NCBI RefSeq assembly: GCF_000815065.1 | Contig: NZ_CP007585.1 | Location: forward strand, 310,001-374,000 | Length of the DNA: 64,000 nt | Reading direction: 5' to 3' | From: Mesomycoplasma flocculare ATCC 27399 | GTDB taxonomy: Bacteria > Bacillota_I > Bacilli_A > Mycoplasmatales > Metamycoplasmataceae | Shown here: one piece after another, positions 1 through 11,100 of the stretch | How positions within the stretch are numbered: position 1 is the stretch's first letter | Layout: each line of letters opens with the position of its first letter | Translations under genes and position numbers: made by a program | Notes under the pieces: generated by a model | What the model was told of the DNA's origin: nothing | Database searches by the model: none | The model's input: only the letters and a program-made list of their open reading frames with translations

Positions 1-3000
1 GTAGTAGTCCAACCCCTATTAAAGTCCAACTTGAGGCAAAAAATTTGCTCCCTGGGGATAGTTTTAAAATAAAAAATTATATTTTCAAGAAAAAAAATCC
101 AAATGCAAAAAACTGAACCGTTAATTTACCTCTTAGTTTTAAAACGCAAATAAATAAAACAATGGCGCAAACTCCCCCCAGCCTCATAACTGCAAATGCA
201 ATAAAATCAATCCAATCAACCCCAATAAAAGAAGGCGAAACCGAAGTGTTTGTTATCTTTTATAATAAAAACAAATTACTCAATGGTAAAAAACTAACTT
301 TACAAGCTGAGCTTGATCAAAACTTTGATAATAAATTCATCCCAACTAGTTGAAAAAGCAAAATAAGAGGGCAATCACAACTAGAAACCTCCGCGCGCGC
401 AACGGTACAGGCAATCCAAGTTACACAAAAAACAAATGAGACCTGAGTCAAATTTAAAATGAAAACCCGACTTAAAAAAGGGAAACAATATAAAATTAAA
501 AATATCTATGCAGGTGGGAGCCTCTTAACATTTGCAAATGAGTTATCTAATCCAGCTCATCGCCAAAGGCTATTTTATTCAAAACCGGAACTTGTTAGTC
601 CTAGCAATATACAAATTACTAAAGTCAGTGAAACTTCAGCAACAATCTCGCTGAATTTCGCTGATGATGATGCATTCTTATCGAAAAAAAGCGTGTCGCT
701 AGTTTTAAAAGAAGCAAATTCACAAAATTCGCAGTCACCAGCCTTAAGTGTTGTAAAAACTTTAACCTTTCAAAACAACCAGCAGAACAAAGCCGAATTT
801 ACATTCAATCAGTTAGTTCCAGGAACACTTTATACAATTACCGCACTTGTATCCGATACCTTGAATATAAGCCTCCCTCAACCTGGTGTAACTGACAACA
901 ACGAGCTTATCAAAAGCTGAGAAGATAGCCAAGTTAGTGCCAATACCAACCAATTACAATTTATCACAAAACCCCAAATTTCCAATATCGTTGTTACCCC
1001 CGATGACACTACTGCGAATCTAGTACTAGAAGGGATAACACCAGCTTTAAAATCCCTCCCGCTTACCTGAAAACTAAAATATAAAGACCTTGATAAAAAA
1101 AGCGCGCAAGAAAAAGAAGTTACTATTCAGCCTAAAAAGTTCCAAAACAATATCACTGCCTTAACAAAATGAACTAATTATCAAATTACTAAAATATCCG
1201 TTTCCTCTAGTACTTCCAGTTCCAATTCTCCTCTAAATGTTAGTTTTAGTTGGGATCTCCAATATGGTAAGAACCAGCAAAACACAAAGTTCAAAACAAC
1301 GGCTAAGAACTTAGAAGTAATTCCTAATCAAACCACTGTCACAGCCATAAATACCAATAGTGTCGAATTAAGCGTCAAATTCGACAGCCAAAGTGCAAAA
1401 GCGCTAACAGGCAAGACATTAGTCGCAAGTGCTGCCCCCCAGTTGAACAGTTCTTCTTCTTCTTCTTCTTCTTCTTCTTCTTCTTCTTCTCAAACCTCAG
1501 CCTCAGCCGTAGTTAATCCCAAAGATCAAACTGCAAAATTCCTTTTTACTAACTTAAACCAAGGGCAGTTATATAAATTACAAAATATAACAACTCAAAA
1601 TAGTCAAGATAGTCAAGATCAACATAATCCAGTTAAAGCAGATAAATTAATAATTCCAAAATCAAAACCTGAAACTATTAAAATACTTCAAAACCGATTT
1701 TCAAAACAAAAATCCGATTCCCTCCTATTTGCACCTCTAGCTGACCAAATATCCATGCTAGAAGGCTGAACAAGTCCTAATTTAAATAATAACTTAACCT
1801 ATCAAGGCGAAACAATATATATAAAATTTAATAAATCAGCGGCAACTATACTTGATCAAGACTGATTAGAACAAAACCTCGATCTTTATTTACTCCCAGC
1901 GCCCAAAGATACTGATGAAAGTGGCAACATCCCTACCGAAATCAATCTTACCCCATATTTATTCAGACAACAAGGCGTTAGCCTCAAAATAGATAATCAA
2001 GCTCAGACAATCGCGCTAAATTTAGCTATTATCTCCTCGTCCTCTTCTTCTTCTTCTTCTTCCTCATCCTCATCTTCCTCTTCTTCTTCTTCTTCTTCTT
2101 CTTCTTCTTCTTCTTCATCCACTGGTGGCCAATATTCATGAACTCGAATGTTCATTGGCGGTCGCATAAAAGCAGTTTTACGTCGAAAATCAATTGAAGA
2201 CCCTACAAAACCCATGACCCCTGCCCCTCATTCTTCTTCCGATCAGCAAATAATCTTTTTAGTAGCAACCAAAGCTAGTGTTGTCAGGCCAATGAGTGTT
2301 GATTATATGTATGAGGGCTTATTAGGCTTTACCTACTTAGTATTTGATCCCACAAATCAGTTACGTGCCACAGGGCGGGATGAAAAAGAAACCAACAAAT
2401 TCGAAAGGTTAAGTCTATATAGTGAACAATCCTGGCTCAAGGTAGCATATTTTCCTAATAATAATAATAATATCTTACAAAACCAAGAAATCACGAGAGA
2501 ACCAATTGCCATCCGCACATACCTTGTAAACCCCCACAGTTTAAAGCCTAGTCATTATAAGTATCTAACCGTTTATTATGATTGAAATGCCTGATCTTCT
2601 TATAGTGGTATGAATGGCCAACAAGCTAAGTCCTTCCCAAGCCCTGTTAGACCAGAAAATGATCTGGTTCATGAATATAACCCGTTAATCCAGTTTATCT
2701 TAGTCAAAAATCGAAAAGAAGTTCCTATCTTTGCCCCACTTCCAAAAGAAAGTCTAAATTCATCATTTAAAGTTGATCATCTATCTGTTAATCCCCCACA
2801 ATTTATCAAGCGAAACCTAGCATCAAAGCAAAAAGACCCTTGATTACAAAAAAACTTAGCTCCCTGATGGCCAAAACAAAATATTTTCTCTTTAGCTAAA
2901 AACCCTTTTCGAACCCAACTACTTGCTGGTGATCAGAAAATACAAAAACTATTACCTTTTGAACCAACCTATGCAAATAAAAAATTCACTTTAACCCTGA

Positions 3001-3323
3001 ATGCAACAAAAACAAACTGAACAAAAATTACCATAACAGACGGTCAAAATAGACAAATCGATTTACACAAACACCCCCAAAAAGACAACATCGCCTTTTG
3101 GTCTAATGCCGAAAACAATATTAATACCATCTTCCCAACGAAAATTACAACATCTTCTTCTTCTTCAACTAAAGAACCACTTACATATAACCCCGAGTTT
3201 TACTATAAATTGTTCTCTCCTAAAAAACCCCCTACGCTAGATAGTAAATTTAACTTTCAACAGTATAAACAAAATGTAAACGAACTATTAAATAAAGTGC
3301 GAACCCAGCAAGAAAAGAAATAA
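1..3323 (+). CDS. Large surface-type protein with serine tracts, C-terminal part
   Basis: One frame stays open from the left edge, starting at base 3, to TAA at 3321-3323, with many TGA-Trp codons; the start lies outside the window. The visible 1100 or so residues look like a chain of beta-sandwich modules: lines such as 'LVPGTLYTITAL' and 'LNQGQLYKLQNI' recur in the manner of fibronectin-III or DUF1410-like repeats of mycoplasma surface proteins. This family call is inference. Two serine runs are coded by TCT/TCC triplets at about 1449-1490 and 2031-2117. Because they are triplet repeats they change length but not frame. No membrane segment is visible in this part. The gene is visibly richer in C than its neighbours, and it ends with a strong terminator. 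Function is unknown; a surface or secreted role is inferred. Confidence 0.75.
1449..1490 (+). repeat. TCT triplet tract coding poly-serine
   Basis: About 14 perfect TCT-type triplets in frame give an uninterrupted serine run. Gain or loss of a unit would alter length without a frameshift, so this is a likely size-variable locus rather than an on/off switch. Confidence 0.85.
2031..2117 (+). repeat. Degenerate TCT/TCC/TCA tract coding poly-serine
   Basis: Roughly 29 consecutive serine codons, mostly TCT with TCC and TCA interruptions, follow an AIISS segment in the same large gene. On the minus strand the tract makes an acidic poly-Glu open frame, which is a shadow. Confidence 0.85.
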
Positions 3324-3327
3324 AAAT

Positions 3328-3359
3328 AAAACCCTCGCCTTTAAAAAGACGAGGGTTTT
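3328..3359 (+). terminator. Rho-independent terminator after the surface gene
   Basis: The arms AAAACCCTCG and CGAGGGTTTT form a 10-bp perfect stem with a 12-nt loop, ending in a short T run, only a few bases after the stop codon of the surface protein gene. The next gene, rplA, lies on the other strand, so the hairpin separates two converging units. Confidence 0.85.
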
Positions 3360-3455
3360 AAATGTTTGATTTTGTTATTATTTATAAGAAATAGATTTTA
3401 ATTTTTGTTTATATATTAAAAAGAAAGAAGAAAGAAAGGAGGGGTTTTTATTTTT

Positions 3456-4151
3456 TTAAAAGCTATCATACTTGATTTTAATTGATGGCCCCATTGAAGC
3501 TGAAACTGTTAAATTTTTAAAATAATTTCCTTTAACAGTATTTGGTTTTAGTCTCCGGATTAGTTGTAATAATGTTTTTGCATTTTCAACTAAATGACTT
3601 GCTTCCATATTGGTTTTACCAATTAAAGAATGAATAATGCCATATTTATCGGCGCGGTAATTAGCTTTTCCTTTTTTAATTTCGGCAACGGCTTTCTCTG
3701 GGTTTGGCGATACTGTTCCAGTTTTTGGGTTGGGCATTAGACCTTTTGGGCCTAATTTTTTCCCATACCGGCCTAAGATGGGCATTAGTTTTGGTTCGAC
3801 TACTAATATATCGAAATTAAAATTATCAATTTTAAGATTTGCTTCTAGTTCCGCTGTAGAATAAATCAGATCAGCGCCTGCTTTTAAAGATTTTGTTGCA
3901 ATCTCAGCAGAATCTGTTGCTACCAAAACGCGGATGTTTTTGCCAGTTCCGTAAGGGAGAACGACGGCCCCACGGAGTTGTTGGTCCGCTTTTCGGGTAT
4001 CAAGATTTAATCTAATTGCAAGATCAACTGAACCAGAAAATTTTGTATAAGAAGTTTTTTTGACTAATTCCATTGCCTCTTCGAGAGTGTAAAAACGGTA
4101 TTTATCGACTAGTTTACGGGCTTGAAGTAATTTTTTGGAAACTTTTTTCAT
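3456..4151 (-). CDS. rplA: 50S ribosomal protein L1
   Basis: 231 aa, normal length for L1, which forms the stalk at the E site of the large subunit and is a translational repressor in many bacteria. The conserved 'GPKGLMPNPKTGTV' segment is complete, and so is the 'VGSxxxxx'-type C-terminal region. ATG at 4151 overlaps the rplK stop by one base (TAATG), which indicates translational coupling. Transcribed after rplK. Confidence 0.97.
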   Translation of the reverse strand: MKKVSKKLLQARKLVDKYRFYTLEEAMELVKKTSYTKFSGSVDLAIRLNLDTRKADQQLRGAVVLPYGTGKNIRVLVATDSAEIATKSLKAGADLIYSTAELEANLKIDNFNFDILVVEPKLMPILGRYGKKLGPKGLMPNPKTGTVSPNPEKAVAEIKKGKANYRADKYGIIHSLIGKTNMEASHLVENAKTLLQLIRRLKPNTVKGNYFKNLTVSASMGPSIKIKYDSF

Positions 4152-4594
4152 TATTTAGTACTTTTTAGAAATTCTTCAATATTTTCGATTTCAACGCCCA
4201 TTTGTTTACAAGTGCCATAAACTGTAAGAATTGCCTTATTAATATCGTCGGTATTTAAATCCGGCAGTTTGTATTCGGCAATTTCTTTTAGTTGGGCAAA
4301 ACTAATTTTGCCAACTTTTTCATTATTTGGTTTTTTTGCACCTGATTCGATTTTAGCAGCTTGTTTTATTTTATAAGATGTTGGTGCTGTAAATAGTTGG
4401 AAATCGAAACTTTTATCTTTAAAAATCGTTATTTTAACAGGCACAGGCTCACTCCCGCGGGATTTTGTTTTGTCATTGAACTTCTTTGTAAATTCAGGCA
4501 TTACAATTCCAAGACCGGCAAGGGCAGGCCCAGGTTTTGCCTGCCCTGCGGTGAATTGCAATTTTGCAACCCGAACAACGTTTTTTTTTACCAT
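4151..4594 (-). CDS. rplK: 50S ribosomal protein L11
   Basis: 147 aa. L11 binds 23S rRNA in the GTPase-associated centre. The N-terminal 'GQAKPGPALAGLGI' signature is present. I chose the ATG at 4594: the in-frame TTG nine bases upstream directly abuts the AAAGG ribosome-binding site and would have no spacer. First gene of rplK-rplA. A T14 tract on the plus strand (4645-4658) lies about 50 bases upstream of the start. Confidence 0.97.
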   Translation of the reverse strand: MVKKNVVRVAKLQFTAGQAKPGPALAGLGIVMPEFTKKFNDKTKSRGSEPVPVKITIFKDKSFDFQLFTAPTSYKIKQAAKIESGAKKPNNEKVGKISFAQLKEIAEYKLPDLNTDDINKAILTVYGTCKQMGVEIENIEEFLKSTK

Positions 4595-4786
4595 TTCGAG
4601 CAACCTTTCTGTTTTGGATTTTAGATTCTCTTAGTGGTTAGCGATTTTTTTTTTTTTTAAAGAAATCTCCCACAAAAAAATCAACAAATAAGTTATAATA
4701 TTTTATTTAAATTATAACTTATTATTTTTTTAATTTTGCTTTTTGCTTTTTTTTGCTATAATAACATAAAAAAGCAAAAATTTGTA

Positions 4787-4871
4787 TGGTGCTCTCGACA
4801 AGACTTGAACTTGCACCCGTTTCCGGATTAGAACCTCAATCTAACGTGTATACCAATTTCACCACGAGAGC
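4787..4871 (-). tRNA. tRNA-Leu (anticodon GAG)
   Basis: 85 nt including a coded CCA. The acceptor pairs GCTCTCG with CGAGAGC. The anticodon stem TTAGA/TCTAA holds the loop TTGAGGT, giving GAG for CUC/CUU. A long variable arm identifies class II. It lies 5 bases downstream of tRNA-Ser on the same strand, so the two are probably cotranscribed. Confidence 0.93.
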
Positions 4872-4876
4872 ATTAA

Positions 4877-4970
4877 TGGCGGATCAGACAGGATTTGAAC
4901 CTGCGCGGGCCCTTTTAAGACCCCTAATACGTTTCCAACATATCCTCTTCAGCCTCTTGAGTACTGATCC
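4877..4970 (-). tRNA. tRNA-Ser (anticodon GGA)
   Basis: 94 nt, class II with a long variable arm, discriminator G and a coded CCA. Acceptor GGATCAG pairs with CTGATCC. The anticodon loop TTGGAAA gives GGA. A TATAAT box on the minus strand at 4991-4986 would start transcription just ahead of it. Confidence 0.93.
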
Positions 4971-5060
4971 ATTTTCTTTTTTATAAATTATAACAGTATA
5001 TAACAGTATAAATAATAACATAAAAAAAGGAAAAAAGTGAAAAATTTTTCACTATTTTTT

Positions 5061-5963
5061 CTAAAATGCAATATCAAACTCGCTTGGCAAATCAGCTCTA
5101 AATTCACATCTTTTGCCATCAAGATCTGTAAAAATTATTTTATATGCATGGAGCCTTTGCCCTAATTTGTCTACTTTTTGCCCATAAATTGGATCGCCAT
5201 AAATCGGAAAGCCAATATGCGCCAGATGAACACGAATTTGGTGCGTTCGGCCGGTTTCCAGTTGACATTTTACAAGACTAAGATTTTGATTTTGATAAAT
5301 AAAGTTTTTAACTAATTTAACATGCGTAATTGCTGGTTTTGCATTAAAAAAACTGATAGTTTTTTTTAAGGGATTTTTTAAATCCCTAGCAATTGGCAAA
5401 TTTATTTTCATCATTTTATGTAAAACTTTGCCAACCACAATTGCTTTATAAAACCTTTTAATTTCTCGTTTTGCCAGTTGATTTGCAAAAAAATTATGAG
5501 CAGCGACATTTTTTGCAACTAAAATAAGGCCAGTTGTGTCTTTATCAAGACGGTGAATAATCCCAGGCCTGATATGATCATTTCTTAGTAAATCAGCCTC
5601 AAAATAAGAAATAATTCCGTTTAAAAGGGTATTATCTCAGTTGCCGATTCCGGGATGTACTACTAAATTTTTTGGCTTATTAATTAAAAGAATATTTTCG
5701 TTTTGAAAAACAATTTCAAGCTCCATTTTTATTGGCTTTAGCGAAATTTTTGGCGCTTGATAGTCATTGAAAATTTTTACTTTTTGTCCGGTTTTAACAA
5801 TTTGGTTTTTTTTTAAAACAAAATTGTTATCAATTAATACTTTTTTTTGTAAAATTAAATTTTCCGCATTTTTCCGGGATAAATTAGTTAGTTTCGTAAT
5901 TAGAATATCAATGCGGATTGGTTTGTTTTCGTAGATAAAATTAAGAATTTGGTCGCTGTGCAT
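5061..5963 (-). CDS. rluD: RluD-type 23S rRNA pseudouridine synthase
   Basis: 300 aa with TGA-Trp codons. The N-terminal 60 residues form an S4 RNA-binding domain ('IRIDILITKLTNLSRKNAE'). The catalytic HRLDKDTTG motif lies near residue 139, its Asp being the nucleophile of the RluA family. A C-terminal 'TGRTHQIRVHLAHIGFPIYGD' core is also present. The family isomerises uridines in large-subunit rRNA. Which of RluC or RluD it is cannot be told from sequence. The start ATG at 5963 lies inside the end of the upstream Dps-like gene (23-base overlap). Confidence 0.92.
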
Positions 5964-6378
5964 AAACTTTTCACAATTCTTTGTGATAAAAAAGAATTAT
6001 TTCATCAATTAAAGGATAGACTAAATATTCAATTTCGTTATTATCTTGACTTTGCTGAATTTCTTTGCAAATTTTAAGAACTTTCTTGATTTGTTTTGCT
6101 ATTTTTTCTAAAACTTCTTCGCTTGATCAAATCTGTGACGGAAATAATTCAAAATCTGAATTTTGGCTTACATCAGAAAAACTAGCAAGGGCAATTGTTC
6201 CAAGAGCGCGCAATTTTTCGGCTAGTTCATCGATAAAATTGTTTGTTTCACTAGCTAATTTATCAGTAAATTTATGAATTATTATAAAGTCAATATCTTG
6301 TAAATTTCAATGGAAATTTTTAAGATTTGTATAAAATATAGTTAAACTTGCTTGTAGTTGCGCTAGTTTTTTCAACAT
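5941..6378 (-). CDS. Dps/ferritin-like iron-binding protein
   Basis: 145 aa, read with TGA as Trp. The stretch 'KNFHWNLQ', then IIIHKF and FIDELAEKLRALG, matches the Dps family in spacing: the two His and the Asp/Glu pair of the inter-subunit ferroxidase site are all present. Dps proteins form 12-mers that oxidise and store iron and protect DNA. The protein is a little shorter than the usual 150-180 aa and lacks an obvious basic N-terminal tail for DNA binding. The 3' end overlaps the rluD start by 23 bases. The family call rests on motif reading only. Confidence 0.78.
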
Positions 6379-6406
6379 TTTTGCTATTTGTTATTCCTTT
6401 TTTAAG

Positions 6407-6628
6407 CTATTTTTTATTTTTAGGTTGTGCTTTTGCCGCCATACGACGGAATCTTTCGATTCTACCGGTTGTTCGATTCAAAGAACGATCACCCGTAAAT
6501 TGTGGATGACAACCAGAACAGATATCAATTGTAAATTTTTCGGCAACGGTTTTTATGGTAAATTGGGAGTTGCAAGTTGAACAAGTCAGAACAAGGTCGT
6601 GTTGTTCGGGATGAATATTTTTTTTCAT
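6407..6628 (-). CDS. rpmE: 50S ribosomal protein L31, zinc form
   Basis: 73 aa. It starts MKKNIHPEQHDLV. The zinc-ribbon pairs CSTC and CSGCHPQF are intact, so this is the zinc-binding type of L31, which bridges the subunits. ATG follows AAAGGAAACT on the minus strand. Monocistronic in appearance. Confidence 0.96.
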   Translation of the reverse strand: MKKNIHPEQHDLVLTCSTCNSQFTIKTVAEKFTIDICSGCHPQFTGDRSLNRTTGRIERFRRMAAKAQPKNKK

Positions 6629-6770
6629 TTTTAGTTTCCTTTAAAATTGATTTAGCTGTGCGAGCAATTTTACCATAATTTTTATAAAGTTTTTAAAATT
6701 TTGATGGTAGAATATCTTTTATAATTTTGGTTTTTTATTTTATACTATTGATAGCAAAAACCAAGAAAAA

Positions 6771-7376
6771 TTAAAAATTTTCTGCTAAAATTTTTAATTG
6801 ATTTTGATGTTCATTTACAAAATCAATTAAGGGTTTTTGGCTTGCTGGGGATACTTTGGTTCCGGCAAGGACAAAAATTTCTGCTTTAACTTTTGCACCA
6901 AGAAATTCAAAAATTTGTTTGATTAGCGCGCTGTGATTGCCAAAAGGATACCAACCAATTGGTGCGCCTTGGGCAGTCAAAATTTGTACATTTTGAATAT
7001 TTTTTAGTAACCCAACATAATTTCCGTTACTTTTATCAAATAAAAAAGTTTTATTTGGCACTGTGATTGCATCAAAAAAGTTTTTTGTTGTTGCCGAATA
7101 ATTAAAATTTGTCATTGAAGTTGAAAAAACAATTTTATTTGCTTGTTTTAGTTTTTTAATTCAAAAATCTGATTCAGCTTTTTGATAAAAACTAGCATCA
7201 TTAAAATTTTCCGCTGTTAGGTTAATATTTGCAAGCGGAAACTGGTTTAAATCATAAACCTCAATTTGGTCTTCAGAGTGGATTTTTTGATAAAATTCAA
7301 TAAAAAGATCGGCTAGATGTGAAGAATATGAGCCTTTTTTTTCATTAACAGATGATTTTAGTACTAAAATGTTCAC
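6771..7376 (-). CDS. azoR: FMN-dependent NADH-azoreductase (AcpD family), copy 1
   Basis: 201 aa flavodoxin-like fold. The N-terminal beta strand 'MNILVLKSSVN', then 'IVFSTSMTNFNYSATTKNFFDAI' and 'VQILTAQGAPIGW', follow the AzoR pattern of FMN phosphate and isoalloxazine binding. AzoR enzymes reduce quinones and azo compounds with NAD(P)H. It starts at GTG (7376) behind AGGAAAACC. Second gene of a pair with a paralogue 26 bases upstream; that gap is almost wholly a homopolymer. Confidence 0.88.
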
Positions 7377-7384
7377 GGTTTTCC

Positions 7385-7404
7385 TTTTTTTTTTTTTTTT
7401 TTTT
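7385..7404 (+). repeat. T20 tract between the two azoreductase genes
   Basis: Twenty T on the plus strand (A20 in the sense of the genes) start within the stop codon of the upstream azoR paralogue and run directly to the GGA of the next gene's ribosome-binding site. Such a tract is prone to slippage, and its length sets the spacing between the two coding regions. Confidence 0.9.
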
Positions 7405-7987
7405 AGAAACTTTTTGCTATTTTTTTGATATAACCTATTAGTTTTTCATCAAAATTAGCTCCTTTATATTTATGCGATTCCTCGATAACTAAAGGTGTAT
7501 TGATTTTTTTAGCGCCAAGGAAATTAAAAGTGCCAGCAATTGTCTCAACTGGGCTTGGATTAACAAAATCTTCTTGTTTTGAATGCGCGCTTAAAATAAT
7601 TTGCACATTTTCGATATTATCAAGGAGTCCAATAGAACCGCCTTTTTTTGCGTATTTATAAGAAAAAGTTCGATCAGCAAGGCAAATTGCGTCAAAAAAA
7701 TTTTTAATTTGCGCTGAATAACCTCAGTTAATTATTGGTGAAGAAATTATTACCTTTTTTACAGTTTTTAATTTTTCAATTCAAAAATCAGCATTAACAT
7801 CCTGTCAAAAATGAGGAAAATTTTCAGAATTTAGTGATATTTTTCCTACTTTTTCATTATTTAGGTCAAATTCACTAATATTGATATGCGGGTTGTCTTT
7901 TTTGTATTCAGAAATAAAAAGATTTGCAATTCTATTGCAAGTCGAATCCGGATTTAGATGTGATTTTATATACAAAATTTCTGTCAT
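7403..7987 (-). CDS. azoR: FMN-dependent NADH-azoreductase (AcpD family), copy 2
   Basis: 194 aa, a clear paralogue of the next gene. It shares the N-terminal 'ILYIKSHLNPDS' FMN-phosphate strand, 'IISSPIINWGYSAQIKNFFDAI' and 'GGSIGLLDNIENVQIILSAHS'. Similarity is along the whole length but well below identity, so the duplication is old. First gene of the pair; the ATG at 7987 follows GAGGTAGCAA. Confidence 0.87.
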
Positions 7988-8067
7988 TTGCTACCTCAAC
8001 TAATATTTGAAAAAACAATTTTTCGTGTATAATTTTCAAAATAATTATACTTTAAAATTGCCAGAAT

Positions 8068-8097
8068 AAGAGTCGAAAATTTAAAAAAGACTCTTTT
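8068..8097 (+). terminator. Small hairpin with T run in a divergent gap
   Basis: AAGAGTC and GACTCTT form a 7-bp stem followed by TTTTT. It lies between two genes that point away from each other, upstream of the TATAAT at 8147-8152, so no obvious transcript ends here. It could terminate a short leader or an antisense RNA. Confidence 0.4.
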
Positions 8098-8181
8098 TAG
8101 TTGTTAGAACAAGAAAATTTTTTCTTTGAATTTTTTTGTTTTACATTATAATTTTACAGTATTTGAGGCGAGTTGGCAGTC

Positions 8182-11100
8182 ATGAAAAAGATTTTTAAAC
8201 ATATATTCGTGATGTTTTTAAAAACAAAAGTTATTTTTATTGGGCTAATAACTTTAGTTTTTTTTAATGCCGCAATTTTTACTGCTTTATTTACCGCAAA
8301 CCGCGCTTATGTTAATCGTTTAGATGAATATAAACAATTTTCTGGATTGCAAGATGCCACAATTAATACCGAATTTAACTATTTTGGAAACGCACAAAAT
8401 AATGGTTATGACTCGCTTGAGCCAGAAATTTATCTGCCTTTGGATACAAGCCAAACTAAAAAACAATTAATAATAAATAGTAACTATATCAGTCTTGGTT
8501 CAATTTTGGGCAAAAAAAATAAAAATAATGACTATATTCATGTAAGCGAGTTCAGTCGCGAGTTTTATCTTAACGGAAAATTAGCGGAAAATAACACTTT
8601 TCAGCTTGAAAAACAAGCTTTTTTTCCTGTTTTTAGAACTAGTAATGGAAACAGTTTTGAAAAAAAAATTCAAAAATATACAATTTTAAAAACAGAACAA
8701 ATCACTTTAGATAAAAAAGATTATAAACCAAGTGATATCCTTGTTTTTTATTACCAAGGGAAAGACATTATTGTTAGTTTCGTTAATTCTCTTGTAATTA
8801 ATGGGCTTACAAAAATTGCAACTTTTGATCCAATTTTAGGCTCTAATTGGCAAAAACAAGGAATCGGCTATGAGCTAAAAGGCGATGATTTATTACCGCT
8901 TTTGAATATCAAACAAAACGAAAATCACGAATATGATTTTGTCGATAACCCTAATTTACAAGCATTTATTAACTTTAAAAAGGGGCCAGAAAATAATATT
9001 GAAGTTGAAATTAAATCTGATAAATTTAATTTAGTTAATGATCTTAGTTGAGAATCTAGTGTATTTCATATTTTTGATCCAGGTCAGACATATAATTTAG
9101 AGCCAAAATGAATCCGAAATCTAAAAACAAAAATAGAATATGTAAATCACAAATATAAACTTAAGGAAATTGACGATAAAAGTCAAAATTTTACCGGTTT
9201 TATTAAAAAGTATCTACTTTATTTAAAAGAAAATTTTCCTAAAAAATTTCAAGAACTACAAAATATTAATTACTGAGAAAAAAGAATTACAACAACTGAT
9301 GGTGATAAAGAAAGCGTTGTTTCTGGTGATTTATCAATTTCTGATCTTAGTATTCCGTTTTATAAAAAAGGAGAAAATTCTTCATCTGTTAGCACAATCG
9401 CCGAAATCCAAAAACTTAATAATAGCAACAATTTATCATTAGTCACAAACGAGCAATTAAATAATTTATCAAATTCAAATATTAAAAATTCAACCTTTTT
9501 GTCCTTATCACAAAATGTACAAGAATATGCAAATTTGTATTTTTACCAAAATTTACAGAATTATACCCAAAAAATTGCTGGCAAAGACGAAAAAGTCGTT
9601 GATTCAATCGGGACTCGCCAAACACTAACAATTGATGTTCAACAAAAAGATGAGAATTCCAGCTCAAAACAAGTAATTCACTTTATTAATTCTGGAATTA
9701 GTCCAGAAGTTTTCAATAAGGTTAACTTTCAAAATCAAGAATATACCCAAGAACAACAATTAGGCCGTCTTTTCCATGAAATGCATAATTTTAATGCTAA
9801 TTCGCAAAGCAGATTATATCCTAAACCAGGGAAGATTTCTGACCAGGCAAAACCAAAGATTACTACCATTTTTCAGGCAAAAATAATTGATAATGTTTTT
9901 AAAAATTATGCAATTGATCCAAATTATATCGATTTAAAAGTTGATTTTGGTAATGTTGAATTCCAAAATGATAAAAAACTAATTTATGAATATTATAATA
10001 ACGTAAAAATTGTTCAACTTAAAAAAGTCAAATCTGACCAACCTGATTTAGGATTTAATATTTTACCAAAATCGGATTTTCATGGTATAATTTTGCTTCC
10101 TGAGTATCAATTTGGTTATGTTTTTAAAAATTTAGGGGAAATTAATTGGACTTTATTGCCTGAGAATATTATAAAAACTGACAATACCGCAAATCCGGTA
10201 ACGCGAGAACAACAAGTTCAATTTTTGCTTGCTAACTTTCTTGATAATAACAATTTTGAAATTGATGCCAAAATTGGCTCAAATGGTTGGCAGAAAAAAA
10301 TTAGTAATTATTCAAATATTTCAACAATTCCCTTAATTTATTATTTTTTTTCTGCAAATGTACAAAATGAAATTGCCACACAAAACACCGCTCGTTCTTT
10401 ATTTACGCAAATTGGTGATGCAATTAATAATTCTGTTTTAGTTGATAAAAAATTTCTTTTAAAACCTGATGTTGATGCGGTTGTTAGCGCACTTGCTGAT
10501 GCTGCAGAAGAAATTAGATTAGTAGATATTTTGTCATATCGTACTAAAAATTACAATTTATTGGCAGATTTTATTGTAAAAGCCGGAAGAATTTTACTAA
10601 AAAATAACCGCACAACAATAATTAACGATATTTTAGCCAATTTTCTTGACCAAATAATTTTACAAACAAAAAATTTCGGTGTTTCGAGTGCAGAAAAAAG
10701 TCTTTTTTTTGTAAAACAAATTTATGCACTAAGTCCGCTTTTAAATGCTGCTGGTATTAATTTTCTTGACGAGCTGCAAAAATTTGCAAGCGTTGAAGCC
10801 TTAAGTAGAGCAATCAAAAATCCAATTAATTTGTTAACGGGTTTTAAAAAAATTATTTATTCAATTAATTTTGAACAGCTTTTTAAAAATTTAGACAACT
10901 GATTTTCTAATCTAAAAAGCCCAGCTCAACCTAATTTACTAAAAATTTTCACAATTCACGATTTTTTCAAAGAACTTTTAGGAACAATTGATCAACAAAT
11001 ATTAAAATCAGGACTGATTGATATTATTAATGAAATTGATTTTAATGCCATTTTTTCAACAGTTGTTAATGAAAAAACTAAAGGGTTTTTTGGTTTTTTA

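Noticed and set aside
1449-2117. Serine tracts as on/off switches
   Set aside because: Units are triplets, so gain or loss keeps the frame.
2003-2215. Minus-strand open frame with a poly-Glu stretch
   Set aside because: It is the antisense reading of the serine triplet tract in a well-supported plus-strand gene.
4786-4986. Open frame over the tRNA-Leu/Ser region
   Set aside because: Both tRNAs fold well on the minus strand; the peptide is an artefact of their sequence.
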